In this document: positions 29,345 to 40,587 of the stretch, piece after piece
How the letters are laid out: the number at the start of each line of letters is the position of its first letter
How positions within the stretch are numbered: the stretch's first letter is position 1
Assembly: GCA_963789165.1 (NCBI GenBank)
Contig: CAWBJP010000003.1
Span: forward strand, 744,001-808,000
Origin: CAWBJP01 sp963789165
GTDB lineage: Bacteria > Actinomycetota > Acidimicrobiia > IMCC26256 > BP-133
DNA length: 64,000 bases
Direction of reading: 5' to 3'
Made by a program: the position numbers and the translations under genes
The notes under the pieces: generated by a model
What the model was told of the DNA's origin: nothing
The model's database searches: none
What the model saw: only the letters and a program-made list of their open reading frames with translations

Positions 29345-31459
29345 CCACCACGCTCCCGGGCGGATCGCGGGGCGGGCACGCCACCGGCGACGTCCTCTCC
29401 GTCACCGACCTCCACGTCTCCTTCCCCTCGGAGTCAGGGACGGTGCAAGCGGTCCGGGGGCTGACCTACTCGGTGGCGCCGGGCGAGGTGCTCGGCATCG
29501 TCGGCGAATCCGGATCGGGCAAGTCGGTCTCCGCCCTGGCCGTCATGGGCCTGCTTCCCGGCCGGGCCGAGGTCACCGGGTCGGTGCGCTTCCGGGACCG
29601 GGAGCTGCTCGGCCTGCCCGACGACGAACTGACCGGCATCCGGGGCCAGGGCATCTCCATGGTGTTCCAGGACCCGCTCTCCGCCCTCACCCCCGTCTAC
29701 AGCGTGGGCCAGCAGATCGCCGAGGCGGTGCGGATCCACCAGGACGTGAGCCGCGACCAGGCCACGAAACGGGCGGTGGAACTGCTCGACCTGGTCGGGA
29801 TCCCCCGGGCGTCCGAAACGGGCCCGGTCCTACCCGCACGAGTTCTCCGGCGGGATGCGCCAGCGGGTGATGATCGCCATGGCCATCGCCAACGATCCCG
29901 ACGTGATCATCGCCGACGAGCCCACCACCGCCCTCGACGTCACCATCCAGGCCCAGGTCCTCGAGGTGCTGAAGACGGCCCAGGAGGCCACCGGGGCGGC
30001 CATCGTGATGATCACCCACGACCTGGGCGTGATCGCCGGCCTCGCCGATCGGGTCATGGTCATGTACGCCGGGCGACCGGTGGAGACCGGCCGGGTCGAC
30101 GACCTCTTCTCCCGGCCCCGGATGCCCTACACGCTCGGCCTGCTCGGCTCGCTGCCCCGCCTCGACGTCGCCGAGCGGCAGCCCCTCACCCCCGTGGAGG
30201 GCAACCCGCCGTCGCTGGTGGACCTCCCCCCGGGATGCCCCTTCGCCCCCCGCTGCCCCATGCGGGTGGCCATGTGCGACGAGCTCGAACCCGACCTCCA
30301 GCCGATCCTGGCTCCCGGCCACGGACCCGGGCACGCCGCCGCCTGCCACCGCCAGGGCGAGATCGAATCCCGCCAGCTGACCTCCACCGACATCTTCCCC
30401 GCCCCCCTGGCCGGGCCGGCGCCCGTCGAGCGCCTCCCCCGGGAGCAGCGCCAGACCCTGGTGGCGGTGGAGGGCCTGATCCGCCGCTACCCCCTGACCA
30501 AGGGAGCCATCTTCCGGCGGGTGGTGGGCCAGATCCACGCCGTGGACGGGGTCAGCTTCGACATCCGCGAGGGCGAGACGCTCGGCCTGGTGGGCGAGTC
30601 CGGCTGCGGCAAGACCACCACCATCAACGAGATCCTCAACCTGGCCCGGCCCATGGGCGGGCGGGTGGTGGTCCTCGGTCAGGACGACGGGTGCCCTCGA
30701 CGGGCGGCGCCGGCGCCAGATCCGCCGCGATCTGTCGGTCGTGTTCCAGGACCCCATGGCCTCCCTCGATCCCCGCATGCCGGTGGGCGACATCCTGGCC
30801 GAGGCTCTGCGCACCTACGGCGTCGCCCCGGCGCAGCGGCAGCGCCCGGGTGCGGGAGCTGCTCGCAGCTGGTGGGCCTGGCGCCCGACCACGCCAGCCG
30901 CTACCCCAACGAGTTCTCCGGCGGCCAGCGCCAGCGGATCGGCATCGCCCGGGCCCTGGCCCTCGAGCCCAAGGTGGTGGTGCTCGACGAGCCGGTCTCC
31001 GCCCTCGACGTGTCCATCCGGGCCGGCGTCATCAACCTGCTCGAGGAGCTGAAGGAGCGGCTCTCGCCTGGCCTACCTGTTCGTGGCCCACGACCTGTCC
31101 GTGGTGCGCCACATCGCCGACCGGGTGGCGGTCATGTACCTGGGCCGGATCGTCGAGATCGGCACCACCCGGGCGGTCTTCGACAGCCCGTCCCACCCCT
31201 ACACCCAGGCGCTGCTGTCGGCCGTGCCCATCCCCGACCCGGCCGCGGAGCGGGCCCGGCGCCGCATCATCCTGGAGGGCGACCTGCCCAGCCCGCCGAC
31301 CCGCCGTCGGGATGCCGGTTCCGGACCCGCTGCCCGATGTTCGCCGGCCTCGACGAGGAACGCCGCCAGCGGTGCATCGACGTCGAGCCCGACCCCTACC
31401 CCCAGGGCGGTGACCACGCCGCTGCCTGCCACTACGCCGAGGCCCGTCCTGTCTTCTGA
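29341..31459 (+). CDS. Fused OppD-OppF ATPases of the peptide importer, six frame breaks
   Basis: Two oligopeptide ATPase units on one chain. Unit 1 (from GTG 29341): Walker A GESGSGKS, signature FSGGMRQRV, Walker B VIIADEPTTALD and the oligopeptide-binding C-terminal PPGCPFAPRCPM cysteines. Unit 2: VEGLIRRYPLTKG.., Walker A GESGCGKTT, QDPMASLDPRMPV, signature FSGGQRQRI, Walker B VVVLDEPVSALD, C-terminal PPSGCRFRTRCPM. Frame shifts are needed near 29820, 30690, 30840, 30862, 31062 and 31305. Between the breaks the sequence shows no decay, so errors in the sequence are more likely than a true pseudogene. The joined protein would be about 700 residues. Confidence 0.8.
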
Positions 31460-31536
31460 CGTTTGCCGGCGCCCCGATCCGCCTACAATCTCGTGGTCGA
31501 ACCACCACGCAGAGTCGGCACCCCCAGGAGGCAAAT

Positions 31537-33254
31537 GTGAAGCCGGACCCGACGGATGCTCGGCCTACTGCTCGCCTTCAGTCTGGTCGCAGGGGCCTGT
31601 GGCGGTGGCGGTGACGACGACGGCGATGACGCCACCACGGACACCTCGGGCGGGGGCGACTCGGCCAGCGAGAACAACATCAACGCCGTCGACGTGCAGG
31701 ATCTCGCCGCCGGGGGGACGCTGACCTGGGCCCTGGCCGACTTCCCGCCCAACTTCAACTACCACAATCTCGACGGGACGCTGGCCGACAACGCCGACGT
31801 CATCGGCGCCCTCATGCCCGGCACCTTCGAGTACGACGCCAAGGCGCAGCCCCACCTCGACGAGGAGTTCGTCACGAAGGCGGAGCTCACGGCCGAGAGC
31901 CCCAAGCAGGTCGTCACCTACCAGATCAACCCCAAGGCCAAGTGGGACGACGGCACCCCCATCACCTGGAAGGACTTCGAGGCCCAGTGGAAGGCCCTCA
32001 ACGGCACCAACGAGGCCTTCAAGGTCGCCTCCACCCAGGGCTACGACAAGATCGAGAGCGTCGTCCGGGGCAAGGACGACCTCGAGGTCATCGTCACCTT
32101 CAAGGAGCCCTACGCCGACTGGCGGGGTGAGTTCAACCCCCTCTACCCGGCGTCCACCAACAGCGACCCCGACGTGTTCAACGAGGGTTGGAAGGAGAAG
32201 TTCCTCGTCACCGCCGGCCCCTTCAAGGTCGAGGGCATCGACAAGACGGCCCAGACCATCACCCTGGTGCGCAACGAGAAGTGGTGGGGGCGTCCGGCCA
32301 AGCTGGACAAGATCATCTTCCGGGTCATCGACCCCGACGCCCAGATCGGCGCCCTGGCCAACGGCGAGATCGACTTCATCGACGTCGGGTCCCGACGTGA
32401 ACAAGCTGCGCCAGGCGGAGCAGACGGCCGGCATCGACCTCCGCAAGGCGGCGGGGCCCAACTTCCGCCACGTCACCATCAACGGTACAGCCGAAGTCCT
32501 CAAGGACGTCAAGGTCCGCAAGGCGCTGGCCCTGGGCATCAACCGGGAGACGATCGGCAAGGCCATGCTCACGCCGCTCGGCTTCGAGTCCAAGCCGCTG
32601 AACAACCACATCTTCATGACCAACCAGAAGGGCTACCAGTCCAACGCCGGGGACCTGGAGAAGGCCGATCCGGAGGCGGCCAAGAAGCTCCTCGAGGAGG
32701 CGGGCTGGAAGAAGGCCACCGGCGGCATCCGCATGAAGGACGGCAAGCCGCTGCGCATCCGGTTCGTGATCCCGTCCAACGTCGCCACCTCGGCCCAGGA
32801 GTCGGAGCTGATCCGGGGCATGCTCAAGCCCATCGGGGCCGACGTGGCCATCGAGACGGTGCCCCTGGACGACTTCTTCGAGAAGTACATCAACACCGGC
32901 AACTTCGAGTTCACCGTGTTCTCCTGGATCGGGACGGTCTTCCCCATCAGCTCGTCCAAGTCGATCTATGCCAAGCCCAAGCCGGTGCCCAAGGGCGAGC
33001 TGGCCATCCAGCAGAACTACGCCCGGGTCGGCTCCCCCGAGCTCGACGCCCTCTTCGACGAGGCCACCCGCATCTTCGACACCGAGGAGGCGGCCAAGCT
33101 CGGCAACCGCATCGACAAGATGATCTGGGACGAGGTCCACTCCCTCACCCTCTACCAGCGGCCCGAGATCGTGGCGGCCAAGAAGAACCTGGCCAACTTC
33201 GGCGCCTTCGGCTTCGCCTCCGCCATCTACGAGGACATCGGCTTCACCAAGTAG
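31537..33254 (+). CDS. Peptide-type ABC importer substrate-binding lipoprotein, two frame breaks
   Basis: SBP family 5 (OppA/DppA). The ribosome-binding site AGGAGG at 31526-31531 points to GTG 31537; a one-base slip near 31548 leads into MLGLLLAFSLVAGACGGGG, a signal peptide with lipobox, then an acidic low-complexity linker. The body shows LTWALADFPPNFNYHN, WDDGTPITWKDFEAQWKAL, VTAGPFKVEGIDK. A second slip near 32390 joins FIDVG to PDVNKLRQ and continues to the stop at 33254. The protein is about 570 residues. It closes the importer operon, after the ATPase gene. Confidence 0.82.
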
Positions 33255-33271
33255 CGCAGGTAGCCCATCGC

Positions 33272-34573
33272 CTAAGCCGGGTCCCCGCGGGGCCGGTGGA
33301 GCTCGGAGGCCACCGGGTCGTCCTCACTGCGGACGATGAGCCGGATGGGGCGGTCGCGCCGCAGGTAGTCCCAGGCCCACGAGGCGAGCACCACGGCCCG
33401 GTTGCGGAAGCCGATGAGGTACCACAGGTGCACGACCAGCCAGGTCACCCAGCCGGCGAAGCCGGTGATCCGGAGACGGCCGAGCTGGACTACGGCGGCG
33501 TTGCGGCCGATGGTCGCCATGATGCCCTTGTCCTTGTAACGGAACGCTCCGGGGTCGGTGGCTCCGTCGACCCCGGCCCGGACCAGGACGGCCCGGGCGG
33601 CGTGGCGACCCTCCTGCATGGCCGGCGGCGCCAGCATGGGCAGCTCGGTCTCATGGTCGGGTACCGACGCCGCGTCACCGAGCACCAGGACCTCGTCGCG
33701 CCCGCCGAGGCGCAGGCGCGCATCGGCCTGCAGCCGTCGCGACCGGCTGCGGGGCGGTGCTTCGTCGGCGAGCGGATCGTCCGGTTGCACCCCGGCCGAC
33801 CAGACCACGGTCCGGGTGGCGACCGTCTCCCCGTCCGAGAGCACGACCTGCTCGTCGGTCGCCGCCTTGACCAGAGTGGCGGTACGCACCTGAACCCCCC
33901 GGCGGGTCAGGACCCGCTCGGCGTAGCCCCCGAGCCGGGCGTCGAAGACGGGCAGGAGATGCTCGGCGCCCTCCACCACGACGATGCGGCCTGACGCCGG
34001 CTCGAGCTCCGGATAGTCGCGCCCCAGCACCCGGCCGAGGAGCTCGCCCAGGGCGCCGGCATACTCCACCCCGGTGGGCCCACCGCCCACGATCACGAAG
34101 GTGAGCCAGGGGCCGCGCTCCACCGGGTTCGCCTGGGCCGCCTTCTCCAAGCACGACAGCACGTGGTTGCGCAGCCGGAGCGCCTCGTCGAGGGTTTTCA
34201 TGCCGATGGTGGAGCGGGCCAGGTCGGGATTGCCGAAGTAGGCGTTGGTACTGCCGGTGGCCAGGACAAGGCTGTCGTAGGGGATCTCGCCACCGTCATG
34301 GGTCCGCACCACCCGGGCATCCAGGTCGACCCCGGTGACGGCGGCCAGGCGGAAGCGGACGTTGTGCGAGCGGCGGAAGACGCTGCGCAGCGGGTAGGCC
34401 ACGTCCGACGGGTTCAGCAGGGCGGTGGCCACCTGGTACAGGAGGGGCGTGAACAGGTGGTAGTTGCGCCGGTCGAGAAGGACCACGTCGACGGGCTTCC
34501 CGTCCAGGGCCCGGGCACAGGCCAGACCGCCGAAGCCCCCTCCCACGATCACCACCTTGTGCCGCTCGCCCAC
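33272..34573 (-). CDS. ndh: Type II NADH dehydrogenase (NDH-2)
   Basis: 433 residues from GTG 34573. FAD-binding VVIVGGGFGGLACARAL at the N-terminus, second nucleotide-binding site FVIVGGGPTGVEYAGAL, the quinone-site-side motif LAPPAMQEGRHAARAV, and a C-terminal amphipathic membrane anchor (WLVVHLWYLIGFRNRAVVLASWAWDYLRR). Non-proton-pumping oxidation of NADH by menaquinone at the inner face of the membrane. The start lies ten bases past the stop of the metallophosphoesterase, so the two may be co-transcribed. It converges with the importer operon at 33254-33272. Confidence 0.92.
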   Translation of the reverse strand: MGERHKVVIVGGGFGGLACARALDGKPVDVVLLDRRNYHLFTPLLYQVATALLNPSDVAYPLRSVFRRSHNVRFRLAAVTGVDLDARVVRTHDGGEIPYDSLVLATGSTNAYFGNPDLARSTIGMKTLDEALRLRNHVLSCLEKAAQANPVERGPWLTFVIVGGGPTGVEYAGALGELLGRVLGRDYPELEPASGRIVVVEGAEHLLPVFDARLGGYAERVLTRRGVQVRTATLVKAATDEQVVLSDGETVATRTVVWSAGVQPDDPLADEAPPRSRSRRLQADARLRLGGRDEVLVLGDAASVPDHETELPMLAPPAMQEGRHAARAVLVRAGVDGATDPGAFRYKDKGIMATIGRNAAVVQLGRLRITGFAGWVTWLVVHLWYLIGFRNRAVVLASWAWDYLRRDRPIRLIVRSEDDPVASELHRPRGDPA

Positions 34574-34583
34574 GCGGGCGACG

Positions 34584-35522
34584 TTAGCCAGGGGCGGAGG
34601 GCAACCCGTGACAGGTGCCGGTCCCGGCGTCGGTGAACGACCGGCCCGCTTCGGGCAGAAACTCCCACTCGTAGCCGAGGGACTGCAGCGTGAGCTTGAG
34701 GACGCCGGCGGTGTCGTTGTTCCGCACCTCGCTGTTGGGCAACGACGTTCCGAAGCCGTAGTGACTCGCCCCACCGGTACCTACCGTGAACTGGCGGATC
34801 CCGAAGTCGCTGTCGGCCACCCCGGCCGCCGTCTGGGGGGAGAAGCGCTCGTAGACATGGTCATGACCGCCCAACACCACATCGGCGCCGAAGTCGTAGA
34901 GGGTCTCCCAGAAAGGCTCGAGGCCGCGACTCGAGCCGTGCTGGGAGGAAGAGCTGAACCGGGGGTGGTGCCAGATAGCCAGCGTGCAGCGGGAGGTGGA
35001 GGCGGACAGGACCGCCCGTAGCCACTGGTCCTGGGGGGACCCGGGCCCGCAACCGCCCACGGCGGCGCACGAACTGTTGAGCACGACCACGTGCCAAGCG
35101 CCCCTGGCGTAGTCGTAGTAGCCCTTGGCCGGGTCGCCCGCCGCCGCTCCGAAGTACCCGTAGTACGCCTCCGCCCCAGGAGTTCGGTAGTCGTGGTTGC
35201 CGGGCGCCGGCCGGGTGCGCGCCTTGTGGCGACCCCAGCTGGGCTCGTAGCACCGGGCGTACTCGTCGGCCGTGCCCGAGTTGTACACGTTGTCGCCCAC
35301 GGTGAAGACGGTGACGTCGCCCCCAGCCGCGACCACCTGATCGATGAGGTTGGCCGTGGCCTCGTCGCCGCCGGAGCTGCAACGGGCGATGTCGCCCGCC
35401 CCGACCAGGATCGGGCCACCCAACGCCGGCGACACCACGGGCGGGATGAACGCCAGCTGCGCCACCACCAGGGCGATGACCGCGTGCACGGCGCCGCGAC
35501 GCTCTCGATGTCCTGCTGCCAC
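34584..35522 (-). CDS. Secreted metallophosphoesterase
   Basis: 312 residues. Signal-like N-terminus, then calcineurin-like phosphoesterase motifs: GAGDIARC, GDNVY, PGNHDY, a His in WHHPRF, and GGHDHVYER, which supply the dinuclear metal ligands. A purple acid phosphatase-like arrangement; the substrate is unknown. Encoded upstream of ndh on the same strand. The upstream gap (35523-35658) is AT-richer and must contain divergent promoters for this gene and the thiamin operon. Confidence 0.85.
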   Translation of the reverse strand: MAAGHRERRGAVHAVIALVVAQLAFIPPVVSPALGGPILVGAGDIARCSSGGDEATANLIDQVVAAGGDVTVFTVGDNVYNSGTADEYARCYEPSWGRHKARTRPAPGNHDYRTPGAEAYYGYFGAAAGDPAKGYYDYARGAWHVVVLNSSCAAVGGCGPGSPQDQWLRAVLSASTSRCTLAIWHHPRFSSSSQHGSSRGLEPFWETLYDFGADVVLGGHDHVYERFSPQTAAGVADSDFGIRQFTVGTGGASHYGFGTSLPNSEVRNNDTAGVLKLTLQSLGYEWEFLPEAGRSFTDAGTGTCHGLPSAPG

Positions 35523-35658
35523 CCCAGCCCCCCAGCCGGCCCACGTTTCGTGGTCAAAACTAGGCGAAATCTCACAAAAGGGACAAATCCGGCAGGGGCC
35601 CGGAAGGCACCGGAGGCGCCCGTGATCACCCGGCGCCGGGCGGTGCTAGCGTGATCTC

Positions 35659-35749
35659 GGACCACGGGAGCCCGTGCAACCGGGCTGAGAGGGGGGTGGA
35701 AACCCCCGACCGTCGGAACCTGATCCGGGTAATGCCGGCGCAGGGAGGA
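35659..35749 (+). promoter_or_regulatory. TPP riboswitch (THI box)
   Basis: The conserved segments are all visible in order: ACGGGAGCCCGTG (P1/P3 side), CGGGCTGAGAGG, a purine-rich variable stem, GACCGTCGGAACCTGATCCGGGTAATGCC, and the closing GCAGGGAGG, which also contains the ribosome-binding site of thiO. Binding of thiamin pyrophosphate would therefore hide the start signal. It should repress the whole thi operon that follows. Confidence 0.95.
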
Positions 35750-35752
35750 GAA

Positions 35753-36949
35753 GTGGACGTGTCCGCCTCGAGCCGCAGTTCCGATGTCGTCATCATCGGC
35801 GGCGGTGTCATCGGCTTGTCGATCGCCTGGCGTGCCGCGCACGCCGGCCTGACGGTGACGGTGGCCGACGACGATCCGGCCGGCGGCGCCTCCCATGCCG
35901 CCGCCGGGATGCTCTGCCCCGTCACCGAGGCCCACTACGGCGAGGAGTCCCTGCTCGCCCTCAACCTGGCGTCGGCCCGGGCCTGGCCCTCGTTCGCCGC
36001 CGAGCTGGAGGATGCCTCGGGATCGGGTGTCGGCTACCGCACCGAGGGCACCCTGGCGGTGGCCTTCGACGACGACGATCTCCGGGCCCTGGGCGAGCTG
36101 CACCGCTACCACGTCGAGCTGGGGCTGGGGGGCGAGCGGCTCCGGGCCCGGGAGTGCCGGTCGCTGGAACCGCTGCTCAGCCCCCGGTTGCGGGGCGGGA
36201 TTCTGGTGGCGGCCGACCATCAGGTCGACACCCGGGCCGTCACCGCCGCCCTCCTCACCGCCGCCGGGAAGGCCGGGGTGATCCTCCGCCGGGAGCGGGT
36301 AGCGGAGCTGCGCGTGGACGGCGGCCGGGTGACCGGCGTGCGCCTGGCCGGCGGAGACGTCGTGGCCGCAGGCACCACCGTGCTCGCCGCCGGATGCTGG
36401 TCGGGCGGGGTACCCGGCCTGCCGGCTGCGGCCGCTCCTCCCGTGCGCCCGGTGAAGGGCCAGATCCTGCGCCTGCGGGGGCCCGTCGATCCGCCCGTGC
36501 TGACCCACAACCTGCGGGGTCTGCGTCAGGGCCGATCCGTCTACCTCGTGCCCCGTGCCGACGGGCGCATCGTGGTGGGAGCGTCGATGGAGGAGAAGGG
36601 CTTCGACACCACGGTCACGGCGGGAGCGGTCCGGGAGCTGCTGGAGGACGCCGCCGAGCTGGTGCCCGCCGTGGCCGAGCTGGAACTGGTGGAGGCCATC
36701 GCCCGGCTGCGGCCGGGGACGCCCGACAACGCCCCTCTGATCGGCCCCGGCGCGTTCCCCGGCCTGGTGGTGGCCACCGGGCACTACCGCAACGGCATCC
36801 TCCTGGCCCCCGTCACCGCCGGGGCCGTGGCCGAGCTGCTGACCACCGGCGTGCTCCCCGAGGTCGCGGCCCCCTTCTCCCCGCTGCGATTCGTGTCCGG
36901 ACATCCGGCGACCGGAGGTGTCCCCACCTATCAGGAGGTGCCGGCATGA
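35753..36949 (+). CDS. thiO: Glycine oxidase
   Basis: 398 residues from GTG 35753 (GTG 35759 also possible). FAD-dependent oxidase of the DAO family: N-terminal VVIIGGGVIGLSIAWRAA, the GGASHAAAGML segment after it, and C-terminal RLRPGTPDNAPLIGPG and TGHYRNGILLAPVTA. It oxidises glycine to the imine used by ThiG for the thiazole. First gene downstream of the TPP riboswitch; its stop overlaps thiS as ATGA. Confidence 0.92.
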   Translation: MDVSASSRSSDVVIIGGGVIGLSIAWRAAHAGLTVTVADDDPAGGASHAAAGMLCPVTEAHYGEESLLALNLASARAWPSFAAELEDASGSGVGYRTEGTLAVAFDDDDLRALGELHRYHVELGLGGERLRARECRSLEPLLSPRLRGGILVAADHQVDTRAVTAALLTAAGKAGVILRRERVAELRVDGGRVTGVRLAGGDVVAAGTTVLAAGCWSGGVPGLPAAAAPPVRPVKGQILRLRGPVDPPVLTHNLRGLRQGRSVYLVPRADGRIVVGASMEEKGFDTTVTAGAVRELLEDAAELVPAVAELELVEAIARLRPGTPDNAPLIGPGAFPGLVVATGHYRNGILLAPVTAGAVAELLTTGVLPEVAAPFSPLRFVSGHPATGGVPTYQEVPA

Positions 36950-37146
36950 CCGTCACCGTCAACGGCGAGCGGCGGGAACTGGACGAGGGCACCACCGTGG
37001 CCGCCCTGGTGGCCGGTTTGACCACCGGCGGCCGGGGCGTGGCCGTGGCCGTCAACCAGGAAATCGTGAGCCGCAGCCGATGGGAGGGCACTCCCCTGTC
37101 TCCCGGCGACCGGGTCGAGGTGCTCGGCGCCGCCCAGGGAGGCTGA
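36946..37146 (+). CDS. thiS: Sulfur carrier protein ThiS
   Basis: 66 residues: MTVTVNGERRELDEGTTVAALV.. with the ubiquitin-like fold and the C-terminal Gly-Gly that is thiocarboxylated to carry sulfur to ThiG. It overlaps thiO by four bases and is separated from thiG by one base. Confidence 0.93.
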   Translation: MTVTVNGERRELDEGTTVAALVAGLTTGGRGVAVAVNQEIVSRSRWEGTPLSPGDRVEVLGAAQGG

Positions 37147-37147
37147 G

Positions 37148-37948
37148 ATGGACGATCCCTTCCTCCTCGGTGGCGAGACGTTCACCTCCCGCCTGCTGCT
37201 GGGCACGGGCGGGGCGCCCAGCCTCTCGGTGCTGGAGCGGGCCATCCGCACGTCCGGCGCCGAGGTGGTGACGGTGGCCCTGCGCCGCATCGACCCGGCG
37301 GCCAAAGCCCGGGGGTTGGGGGGTGTCCCCCAGAACACCTTGCTCGACGTGATCGAGCGCTGCGGGGTGCGGCTGCTGCCCAACACGGCCGGGTGCTTCA
37401 CGGCCAAGGAGGCGGTGCTCACCGCCCGCCTGGCCCGCGACGCCTTCGAGACGGACTGGGTCAAGCTCGAGGTCATCGGCGACGAGCGCACCCTGCTGCC
37501 CGACGTGACCGAGTTGCTCGAGGCGGCCGAGACCCTGGTGGACGAAGGCTTCACCGTCCTGCCCTATACCAACGACGACCCGGTCACCGCCTGCCGGCTG
37601 GCCGCCGCCGGCTGCGCCGCGGTCATGCCCGCCGGCTCCCCCATCGGCTCCGGCATGGGGATCCGCAACCCCTACAACCTGGCCATCATCCGCGACCAGG
37701 TGGACATCCCCGTCATCCTCGACGCCGGAGTCGGCACCGCCTCGGACGCCGCCCTGGGCATGGAACTGGGCTGCGACGCCGTCCTGGCCGCCTCCGCCGT
37801 CACCCGGGCCCGGGAGCCCGAGCGCATGGCCGAAGCGCTGCGCAAGGCGGTGGAGGCCGGCCGCCTGGCCCACCTGGCCGGCCGCATCCCCCGCCGCCTC
37901 TACGCCACGCCCTCCACTCCGACCGACGGCCTCCCGGACCTCTCATGA
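37148..37948 (+). CDS. thiG: Thiazole synthase
   Basis: 266 residues, TIM-barrel. Forms the thiazole phosphate from 1-deoxyxylulose 5-phosphate, ThiS thiocarboxylate and dehydroglycine. Visible features: FTSRLLLGTGG, the Schiff-base Lys in DWVKLEVIGD, NTAGCFTAKEAV, MPAGSPIGSGMGIRNPYN and VILDAGVGTASDAA. An extra segment (KARGLGGVPQ) sits before NTLLDVIE and is encoded by a copy of the GGGGTGTCCCC palindrome (37320-37330). Confidence 0.94.
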   Translation: MDDPFLLGGETFTSRLLLGTGGAPSLSVLERAIRTSGAEVVTVALRRIDPAAKARGLGGVPQNTLLDVIERCGVRLLPNTAGCFTAKEAVLTARLARDAFETDWVKLEVIGDERTLLPDVTELLEAAETLVDEGFTVLPYTNDDPVTACRLAAAGCAAVMPAGSPIGSGMGIRNPYNLAIIRDQVDIPVILDAGVGTASDAALGMELGCDAVLAASAVTRAREPERMAEALRKAVEAGRLAHLAGRIPRRLYATPSTPTDGLPDLS

Positions 37949-38783
37949 GCACGCCGGCGGTGGTGTTGACGATCGCGGGCTCGGACTCCGGCGGCGGGGC
38001 CGGCATCCAGGCCGACCTGCGGACCTTCGCCGCCTTCGGGGTCCACGGCGCCACCGCCATCACCGCGGTCACCGCGCAGAACACGGCCGAGGTGCGAGCC
38101 GTCCACGCCCTCCCCCCCGACATGGTTGAGGCCCAGATCGGCGCCGTGCTGGCCGACCTCGACGTCGCCGCGGTCAAGACCGGCATGCTCGCCACCACGG
38201 CCATCGCCGAGGTGGTCGCCGCCCGGGCCCGGGCCGGGGAACTCCCCCACCTGGTCGTGGACCCGGTGCTGGTGGCTTCCAGCGGCGGGCGCCTGTTCGA
38301 CGCGTCCTTCGAGTCGGCCTACCTCGACCTGCTCTTCCCGGTGGCCGAGGTGGTCACCCCGAACGTGGCCGAGGCCGAGGTGCTCCTCGGCCGCCAGCTC
38401 AGCAGCCTCGACGACATGGCCGAAGCGGCCACCGAGCTGGCCAAGACGGGAGCCGCCACGGTGGTGGTCAAGGGTGGCCACCGGCCCGGGGTCCGGGGTG
38501 TCCCAGGAAGGCCAGGGGACGAGGCCGTCGACGTCGTGTGGCACGCCGGCGCCGTCACCGAGCTGCGCCGGCCCTGGGTGGCCACCACCAACAACCACGG
38601 CACCGGCTGCAGCTTCGCCTCCGCCATCGCCGCCGGTCTGGCCCGGAGACGCCCCGTTTCCGAGGCTCTGGCCGACGCCAAGGACTTCGTCACCACCGCC
38701 CTCGCCGGCGGTGCCGGCTGGCGCCTCGGCGCCGGCCACGGACCGATCGATCATCTCGGATGGAACAGCCGTAAGGAGACGCC

Positions 38784-38787
<4 letters not shown>
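37945..38787 (+). CDS. thiD: Hydroxymethylpyrimidine (phosphate) kinase
   Basis: 280 residues, ribokinase-like fold. N-terminal TIAGSDSGGGAGIQADLRTF (pyrimidine site), TAQNTAEV, VDPVLVASSG and the ATP/anion-hole NNHGTGCSFASAIAAGLA near the end. Phosphorylates HMP and HMP-P before coupling to the thiazole. Overlaps thiG and thiC by four bases each. An insertion GHRPGVRGVPGRPGDEA carries a near-copy of the palindrome (38495-38505). Confidence 0.94.
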
Positions 38788-40487
<1,700 letters not shown>

Positions 40488-40587
40488 GGCTCCGCGGTCC
40501 CGGGGGGACCCGGGGGTGTGGACTCTTGTAGGCACCGGGTGGAGGAACCTCACAGGGAACCTGGGCTGGGTGTCGAAGTACGCCGTC

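Noticed and set aside
34781..36904. Open frame of 707 codons on the minus strand
   Set aside because: Antisense to thiO and overlapping the metallophosphoesterase in another frame.
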